64,000 nucleotides of DNA, from the NCBI GenBank assembly GCA_016584305.1, contig JACEEZ010020889.1, positions 62,001-126,000 of the forward strand. Direction: 5' to 3'. The notes below the pieces were generated by a model. That model was not told the origin of the DNA and made no database searches. It was given only the letters and a program-made list of their open reading frames with translations. Shown here one piece after another: positions 57,162-64,000 of this stretch (position 1 is the first letter of the stretch; each line of letters begins with the position of its first letter). A program made the position numbers and the translations under genes. This DNA comes from Chionoecetes opilio (lineage: Eukaryota > Arthropoda > Malacostraca > Decapoda > Majidae).

Positions 57162-57404
57162 ATGATGAGCGATTGTAGTTCGGTGTCAGACAGTGAATCT
57201 GTCGCTGTGACAGATGTAGAGTATGATGCTCAATCTGAGACTGAAGTAGATGATGCTGGTCGCGTATATGTGGAAAACCAACCGCCGAATGTGATACATG
57301 TTCGAGCCAGAATACAAAGCCCGCTATGGTGTGTGGCAGTAAAGAGAGAGGTGAGATATGGAGAGAGAGATATGGAGGTGGATGTAATGTCAGAGACTAA
57401 CTGA
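57162..57404 (+). CDS. Small acidic frame, unknown
   Basis: An 80-codon frame starting MMSDCSSVSDSESVAVTD is serine/aspartate-rich in its first half. It lies within the presumed GGTTGTCAC element. No homologous family is recognised; it may be the start of a transposon protein or a chance frame. Confidence 0.25.
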   Translation: MMSDCSSVSDSESVAVTDVEYDAQSETEVDDAGRVYVENQPPNVIHVRARIQSPLWCVAVKREVRYGERDMEVDVMSETN

Positions 57405-57784
57405 AGAGAGCAGTAGAGTTCTAACCGCTGCTGTCCTCTTTGGATAGAAAATATCAACAGTGTGACAACCAGCCCAGGGGGGAGATGCTGAGAAGTGCCT
57501 TAGAGGTAAGGCGAAAAGAGCGCCTTACCCGTCTTCAAGCGCTTTTGTAACGGCCCGGCTAAGGCACCGGCCACCGGCTCAGGCCTATGTACATTCGATA
57601 TTTCAGGCGCTTTTGCCCTGCCTTACACTTCCAACGCCCAAGGCGTGGGCGTGGTCCAAGAATCCTACCAGCCAATCACGCTGCCTGTCTGCGCTGTTTA
57701 GGCAGCTTCGACCAATCACAAGGCTTGAACACTTCTCCACTGAAACAAGAATGTTTGTCCCTCCCTCCCTCACATCTGCACTAA

Positions 57785-58708
57785 AGCGTCGTTTACACGG
57801 CGCTGCTTTTATTCGCTTTGGACCAGCTTCTTAATTCGTTTGCGAATTCGCTGGTGAAAGCGTCTAAAGACGCGCGTCTTTTATTCGCTAGCGACTAAAA
57901 TCATGAATTCAGCGTCTGTTTGACGCTGCGATAAAGTTAAACATGTTTAACTTTACCGCTCGCGCCTAGCGTTTCAGTAGGGAATAGATGACTAGCTCAG
58001 ACGACGACGGCAGTGTGTGAGGGTGTATTGTGCTTTGCTGCTGGGTGCATTGTCCAGTTTTCTTTTTATGATGGCACCAAAACTAACCCGACTGAAATGA
58101 AATGAAATATTCACCCTCCTTGAGATTATGGAAAACTATCCCATCATATGGAACATTAAATTGAAAGACTATTCAAATAAGCCAATGCGTGATGGACAAA
58201 TAGCACAAATGCTCATCGATCTTGCAGACAGCAACCTGAAGATGGACGAAGAAGAGTTCAAAGGTAATAAATTATGTTTGTATCTTCATCCACAGCTCTT
58301 CAAATTTTTCGCACGTCAGCCTCAATACTCTCCGGTATGTAGTTGGGTCCTCCAATGCCAGCTCCTACAGGAGATTATCTGAGGTCCCCTGAGCCTGCCT
58401 CCTGCCTATCCACTTTCGTACCCATACACTTCTTTTTTCTTGGCTGTTTTCTCATAACAGAATCACGAATTCTAGCTTGGAGCACCCCTGCACAAAGGAC
58501 AACAGCGGCTCGCAGCACATCCTCCTGCGATGCCATGACGCCTGGGACTGCTCCAAAACGCTAGCGAATTCATAATTTTTACCAGCATCGTGTAAACGGC
58601 TTACCGCTTGCGTCTTTGTCAGCTTGAAATTCGCTCTGGGAGAGCGATAAGTTGGCGACAAAAGAAGCTAGCGTCTAGCGTCAAAAGCAGCGCCGTGTAA
58701 ACCGGCCT
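57785..58708 (+). mobile_element. Harbinger-like element carrying a MADF exon
   Basis: Inverted ends AGCGTCGTTTACACGGCGCT and (read inward from 58708) AGGCCGGTTTACACGGCGCT continue through GCTTTT and GACGC..AG..TTCGCT. TAA flanks it (57782-57784, 58709-58711), a TWA duplication. The 924-bp element contains one recognisable exon (58095-58263). Its ends share GG(T)TYACAC with the MITEs at 14195 and 46321. Confidence 0.78.
58095..58263 (+). pseudogene. MADF (Myb/SANT-like) domain exon
   Basis: The frame reads IFTLLEIMENYPIIWNIKLK, then YSNKPMRDGQIAQML and DEEEFKG, followed by donor AAAG|GTAATA. This is the first half of a MADF domain (L...(E)YP.(I/L)W......Y.....R...), a DNA-binding fold found in Adf1-like factors and in the second protein of PIF/Harbinger transposons. 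The rest of the domain and the transposase are missing, so a non-autonomous remnant is likely. Confidence 0.65.
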
Positions 58709-58711
58709 TAA

Positions 58712-59526
58712 GGCAAGGATGCAACGCTCGCCCCGCGGCCCGCCGAAAAGCTGTTTGTCACAAGTTTGACGTTCATCGCAGGTTTTGACCACTTATATAT
58801 TTTTGCATTGGGACGTGCCACATAACAGGATAATCGTTAAGGTGTGCTGATTCCGAGACAGTGAGTGAAAATTTAATGCAAGCAAAATTACAGGAATAAG
58901 AAGGAGTTGAATAAAAAAAGGTGAAAGAAAAAAAATGTTTATACACGATTTCATTTTGCTTTCATTATCTTATTATAGGTATAGTTTACTGCAATTTTTA
59001 TACATTCATGATATGTACTAATGTCTCGTGAAGATGATGGTATGTATGTTCAGTTGTCCTAAATATCATCTGGTAGTATGATAATACCGTGTAATAGTAC
59101 AGCATTTTAGTGCGGGAAAAGCACCCTCGGTGACATACACCCATGCAGTCACCCGCCGCCCGCAGCCCAACTCACAACACACAACATTTATATCGCCAGC
59201 ATTTAACACCCTAGTGCTACATTTAGTCTTCCACGATCGATTCATACACACCTTGCAACACTATTATTACGTAAACACCAATTGTTACGTTGTAGGAACT
59301 GAAACAAGGCTGTATTTGCCTTCTAAACAGAAGATGAATGTCTGTCAAAGGCCAACAGCAGCTCACTAAGGCATGGACAGACCATGCCTTAGTTTTCAGC
59401 GCCTTTAGCGGTGCCACTAAGGCGGCATTCTCGTCTGAGCATAGCGGTGGGAGGCGCCCTAGTGGATAGGGCGCCCTAGCTCACTCAGCATCTGGCCCCT
59501 GGTCTCCCCTAGACCTCTTTAAAAAG
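58712..59526. other. Unassigned spacer
   Basis: No gene recognised. GGCGCCCTAGTGGATAGGGCGCCC at 59452-59475 (described by its halves GGCGCCCTA and TAGGGCGCC) is a short palindrome. Confidence 0.45.
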
Positions 59527-60405
59527 AGGGTACCGCCATTCATAGGCCCTATGTTAAACGCTACTGGGCGCCATCTTAATGTCAGGGCCTCTCCGTTCAC
59601 TCTAGACCCGGGGAAGTTCTTAAGGCATGACCCCGCAGTATATCATGGTATACATGTATACAGGATATACTGTTATCTTTGGAAATGTTTGTCTATAAGA
59701 TTATCACATAAAACACAGTAAAACAAATTACCCGTAAAGCGCGGCTATGCCCATTTGGTCACTCACTAAGAAAACGCGAGTATGCCCAATTGGGCGGCCG
59801 CCAAATTCAAAAAGGTGGGATAATTTTTCGGCCGGTGAAATCTGGCACCTCTACTTTACCTGAGAATGACCCAGGGGTCACACATAGGCTCAGTGACCCA
59901 GTGACCAGCATGGGAGGTGAAGGTGCTGACAGGTCTCTCCCTATCGCGGGCAGAGAGATTAGAGAGGAGGACCCTTGCGGCCTGTTTTCTGTGAACGAGC
60001 TGTACCATGGATTCCATAAACCTCAACGCTCTTCATCTTGCAAGTAAAATCATAGAATAACCACAAGACTTTAGTAAAAAAATATTTCTTTTAGCGGTTG
60101 CACAAATATATGCCGAATACATTGATACACATTCAAGTTTGTTTAACGACTATAAGAATTATGGCAAAAGTCCCGCGTACACAGAGATATTGTCACACAG
60201 GTATCCGCAGTTTACGGGTTAAATAAAGGTCATTATGAGACTATGAAGAAATATGCATGAACCTAAAATTCACTTAAACTCGTCGTCATGTAAAACTTTG
60301 TGGGACAACTTATAAGATGGAATATATCAATAGAAGCAGAATTTTATTAGCTTTTCATTGATATATTTCGTTTTCTGATAAATGCAGTAGTACCATGCAT
60401 GTAGT
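59527..60405 (+). mobile_element. Foldback family C copy, interrupted
   Basis: 59527-59730 and 60219-60405 together match 3665-4010 (GGGCGCCATCTTAAT, CCCCGCAGTATATCATGG, GGTCATTATGAGACTATGAAG, TATTTCGTTTTCTGATAAA). Only one arm is present. The interruption is the element at 59731-60218. Confidence 0.85.
59731..60218. mobile_element. piggyBac-like MITE in foldback copy
   Basis: Ends CCCGTAAAGCGCGGCTA and (right, read inward) CCCGTAAACTGCGGATA are inverted. The right flank is TTAA (60219-60222); the left flank is TTA (59728-59730), probably TTAA minus one base. The two uninterrupted family copies have ACATTAAATAAAGG at this place (3829), so the target was TTAA. 488 bp, no transposase. Confidence 0.8.
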
Positions 60406-60419
60406 AACCTTTTCACTTA

Positions 60420-61255
60420 GTTCTATTTTCATCAAAGCACACACATTTTCGATACAATTTAAGTCAGGACTGTTGCTTGGCCAGTCTTTAATATAATTAA
60501 CTGCACAGTCATCAAAACAGTTTCACTAATTTGCTAGTGTGAGCAAGAGCAACATCTTAAATGAATGTTTCCGCCTGGCACTTGTCAAAGCACTCCTCTA
60601 AGTTATCATGAAATATATCCAGGTACCTGACACTATCAACAGTTACACCTTTTTTAATAAAATGTATATTTTCAACACCGTAGTACGTGAAAGCCCCCCA
60701 TACCATCACTGAATCAGGGTGTTTCAATGTTTTCACCGTAAGTTTTGGGTCATGACGATCAACATTTTCTCGGCCGTCGCACTCGACCATGGGCTATTCC
60801 TGTCACTGTGAAGTTGCTTTTATCAGACCACTTTCTTCTTTCTGACTTTTTCAAGAGGTCAGGAGGCATGGTTCTTGGCAAAAGACAAGCGGTTAGTGTT
60901 GTGGCGGGGTGTGAGTAATGGTTTGTGGGCAGCAACACGTGATGGGAAGTCGAGATCTTTATGGATGTAACGAAACACGCTTCTTACACACACTGTACCC
61001 AGTAACTGTGGGTTTATTGACTTTAATTATCTTGCTGTTTTGGTAGGAAATTTCACTAATTGTCTTCTGATAATATTCAAAGTCTTCTAAGTTTTTCTTG
61101 CCTCGTCCAGGAGGAAGTGCGTTGGACTTTCATCGTGTGGCGATTCTCGCGATTTTTAAAGCCACCGTTCAACCGTTCGTTGAGTTAACTCAGTTTCCCT
61201 CACGATCTGTTTTGCACTAAAATTGATCTTATACAAGGTGTGAATACGTAATCAT
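60420..61255 (-). pseudogene. Tc1-like transposase relic
   Basis: On the reverse strand an HTH-like FSAKQIVRETELTQRTVERW (near 61150-61220) is followed by WSDKSNFTV (first catalytic Asp, ~60830), then the open frame 60790-60557 with HPDSVMVWGAF, ENIHFIKKG and YLDIFHDNLE. After its stop come HTSKLVK and IKDWPSNSPDLNCIEN-type residues across stops (60420-60540), where the second Asp and the final Glu-type position lie. Order and motifs are those of Tc1/mariner. Multiple stops and frameshifts show an old inactive copy. Confidence 0.85.
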
Positions 61256-61548
61256 TCCCCATAAGAAGCGCCTGGAGGAAATTAAACGAAATTTGTCAAG
61301 GAGCGTGACGTGACGCATGGACGACACCGCCAACTTCCCTGTCTGCCACTGTTGTAAACATCCTAAGCCTCTGAATAGCCTAATAAAAAAGGCAGCTATT
61401 GTTTCTTGGGCACGTGGCAGAAGGGTAAGAAAGGGCAACCACAAGGAGACGAGTCCAGTTTATTCACAAGACATCGGCGCGTATGTGGAAACAAGTGTTG
61501 AGGCGACGGAGGTGACAAATGGAATGATGGAATAATTTAGAATATAAA

Positions 61549-61740
61549 TAAAAGCGCGTTTTCGCGGCCGCTCTGGCCCGGTCTGGACTGGGCAAGTCCC
61601 GGGCGGCCACTGTTTTTGCGAGGCGTTCTGCACCGTTCCAGCCCGGTCTACTCCAGCCCAACCCAGCTAGCAGGACCGCCTTGGACCACACTGGGTGGGC
61701 TGCGCACTACAGTCAGCGGGGAAACTAAAAGGGGAGTTTT
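61549..61740 (+). repeat. Dispersed G/C-rich repeat I, copy 2
   Basis: Parallel to 42600-42790: GCGCGTTTTCG, CTCTGGCCCGGTCTGGACTG, CACTGTTTT.GCGAGGCG, CTGCACCGTTCCAGCCCGG. Confidence 0.75.
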
Positions 61741-62390
61741 TGTGGACTGACACTGTTAAGGAAAATGGACGACTGCAAGCTTGAATTTTTTAAAGGTTAT
61801 TTCCCAAAAAATTGCCTAGTACGTACCTGTCGGAAAGAAAACACCATTTTGAACCATTTTAATTCCCAAAAAGACAACTTGCATGAAATGGGGCAAATTT
61901 ATCCTTTGCAATCCCTTTGCAAAACACGGAAACCCTCAGTATAAGTGGATGCCGTATGGGGGAGGTACTTATATTTCGTACTACCGTGGGTTACGGGGAG
62001 TTTCGTACCCAGGTTTTATTAGGTTGTATATTGTTTTGTATATACCTGGTGTAGTTTCGTAACTCTAGGGTGTAGTCAAGTTTGCTCCAAATTCAAAAGC
62101 ATAGCAGTCTTTGAGAGCTTTTTTTTATCAATTATAAAGCATATCATAATAATATGGTTTTGATTTTAGGCGTCGAAAAATACTAAAAAATATTACAAAA
62201 AAAACTTTACAATGGTAAGGGTAGGAAAAAAACAAGAATAAAGGTTTGTCATGTCGAAAAAAATTTTCAGTTCTGACTGATTGTACGAAATGACGGAAAA
62301 TTTTATAGTTTCCCCCAATACGTTTTTGATGCGCCTTTAGTTTTTCTGGTGTTTTTTGATGTGTTTTGAAAAATCGCAAAACCATTTGTC
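61741..62390. other. Unassigned A/T-rich sequence
   Basis: No gene is recognised. Confidence 0.45.
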
Positions 62391-63690
62391 GAAATTTTTT
62401 TTTTTTTTTTTTTTTAGGTAGAAAAAAGGTTAGTTGTTTTTTTGTTTTTTTTTTGTAGGAAAAGGTTGGTTGGGTTAGGTTCATTTTTTTTGTTTAATTT
62501 TTGCAAAAAACAAAAAAAACTTGCGACAGAAACGGTTGCAAATTTTTCCAAACCATAAAAACCCCAAAAAACATAAGGCGAATCAGAAAACGTTGTTTGG
62601 GTGAAACTAAAAAATTGCCGAAACACTATGGTTTCGTATACGAAACAACTTGCGGGTGTATGAATCTACTGGTGTACAAAAAAATGGTGTACGAACTGAG
62701 CACCCCACCCAGTGCACACACAGTTGTTTACTTAATAGTTATTATACAGTGGAGTCCCCAGGCAAAGATAGGGTTAAAAAGGTTAGGAAAGTGAAAAAAG
62801 GTTAGGATATAATTATTGGATGGTTCTTGTATTTAAAAAATTTGGGAAGTGTAAGACTGGCCATTGTATAATAGCAGTAATTAATGTAATAACTAGGGAA
62901 AAAAAAAATTATAAGGGTTTTTAATTGTAGTATGTGATTTTTAATTTTATTTTGGGGGGTTGCAATTAATTATATTCGAAATCACCTAAAAACATACCGA
63001 GATATCCGAAAACCCCTAAACACATCAAAATATACAGAAATACAGTTTTAAAAATACAGTCTTATGTCAAGAAATATCATATTAAGATATTGGGGTTTAA
63101 TATTCAGCAGGAGTTGGGGGGGCTCCACGGCCCTTACAATTTAATTTTTTTCTGTTTTTTCGGCTCGGGAAAGGTGCATACATACTTATTCACTTCCCGG
63201 AAAACCAAAAAATAACATTTATATAAATTAAATAGTTTTTGGTTTTGGGTTTTAGGTTTGGTTAGGTTAGAATTTGGTTGTGAGACTTGGGTACTTTAGG
63301 TTTGGGTTTGGGTTTTGTAAGTTATTTGGTTAAATAAGCGAATCTGATGGGCGAAAATGCCCGGCTGCCGGGGCCCCTGGTTGGCGCTCCCAACCCCTCG
63401 CAATATTGACTTATATTGGTATAGAAATATACCCAAGGCTAAAGGGCCCTAAATATTTGGTATAAAATTTGTATTAAAATATATAAAAGGTTTAAAAAAA
63501 ACGTATTTCGGTAATTTGTGTATTTTTTTAGTGTGATGTTTATATCGGATTAAGAATTAATCTTAATATCGAAAACACCAATTTAAATTTTTTTTTAAAT
63601 AATATATCTCTCGGGGAAACCATATTTTTGTGAAATTTTGGTATTGAGGAAATACAATATAAAATTTTAAAGGTATTGCTGTATATTTTC
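62391..63690. other. Homopolymer-rich, T/G-biased sequence
   Basis: Long T runs (62393-62416 and many shorter ones), scattered GGTTAGGTT-like units (62465-62480, 63255-63310) and A/K-rich frames on either strand without domains. It is either low-complexity chromosomal DNA or a poorly resolved assembly end. Confidence 0.5.
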
Positions 63691-64000
63691 AATATTTTTT
63701 TTTTATGGTTTTGGGTGTATTTGGTATATTTTGCATGGTTTTTGGGTAATTTGGTATTTTTTATCAGGGTTTTTGGTGTTTTTTTGGATTTTTTTTGCGG
63801 TTTTGGGTGATTTTGGTTTTTTTTTGCAGGGTTTTTTGGGTTATTTTGGTATTTTTTGCATGGTTTTGGGTATATTTTTGCATGGTTTGGGTATTTGGTA
63901 TTTTTTTGCATGGTTTTGGATGTTTTTTGGGTATTTTTTGAATGGTTTTGGGTATTTGGTATTTTTTGCATGGTTTTGGGGGTGTTTTTTGATATATTTT
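63691..64000. repeat. Degenerate T/G minisatellite, ~28-bp unit
   Basis: Units of the type TTTTTTGCATGGTTTTGGGT followed by ATTTGGTA repeat about ten times with indels and continue to the window end. The Lys/Asn/Pro-rich frame on the reverse strand is a by-product. Confidence 0.85.

Overview
The window looks like non-genic nuclear DNA of an arthropod, most likely a decapod crustacean. This is inferred from very long (GA)n/(CT)n and (AT)n microsatellites, tRNA-derived SINEs, Penelope-like, RTE, Gypsy, piggyBac, Harbinger, Tigger, Tc1, P-like and CXC/XPG-type transposons, and degenerate CCTAA runs. I see no operon, bacterial gene, rRNA or CRISPR array, and no convincing single-copy host gene. 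Almost everything identifiable is a mobile element, a relic of one, or satellite DNA.

Layout. 1-6.7 kb: minisatellite, a MITE-type repeat, a Harbinger transposase fragment, then a foldback structure with ~480-bp inverted arms and long microsatellites enclosing the GIY-YIG end of a Penelope-like element. 6.7-14.5 kb: SINE split by an RTE LINE, tandem Helitron-like repeats, a TTAA-flanked piggyBac-like MITE, a second RTE LINE with a 12-bp target duplication, and a TAA-flanked Harbinger-like MITE. 14.5-22.9 kb: SINEs, a three-level nest (SINE in TIR element in piggyBac relic), two foldback elements (one with a 172-bp hairpin) and a pogo-like MITE.

22.9-41.6 kb is the most interesting part. A five-exon gene whose joined reading frame is exactly 274 codons encodes a SAM-domain protein. 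Its 8.2-kb first intron holds, in the same orientation, a C2H2 zinc-finger plus CACTA/EnSpm-like transposase. That transposase is interrupted by an Academ-like transposon (TCA duplication) and fused at its end to a 5'-truncated RTE LINE. A Gypsy gag-pol lies downstream. A 27-bp minisatellite and a subterminal-repeat region follow, ending in a CACTA-type terminus (..ACAGTG, 40258) that abuts a truncated Tigger transposase. The layout resembles the plant En/Spm arrangement, where the transposase is encoded inside the first intron of the gene for a second element protein. I propose, as inference, that SAM gene and transposase are the two genes of one animal CACTA-like transposon.

41.6-64 kb: copies of a MITE family with GTCGCC-rich inverted ends, palindrome clusters, a Harbinger-like MITE loaded with TGACGTCA sites, a foldback carrying an internal piggyBac-like insertion, a P-element/THAP9-like transposase relic, a second Academ-like relic split by a SINE, a Harbinger-like element with a MADF exon, a foldback copy with a piggyBac-like insertion at a known empty site, a Tc1-like relic, and a final 1.6 kb of T/G-rich low-complexity sequence. 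Boundaries and family names come from reading the sequence by eye and are provisional where stated.
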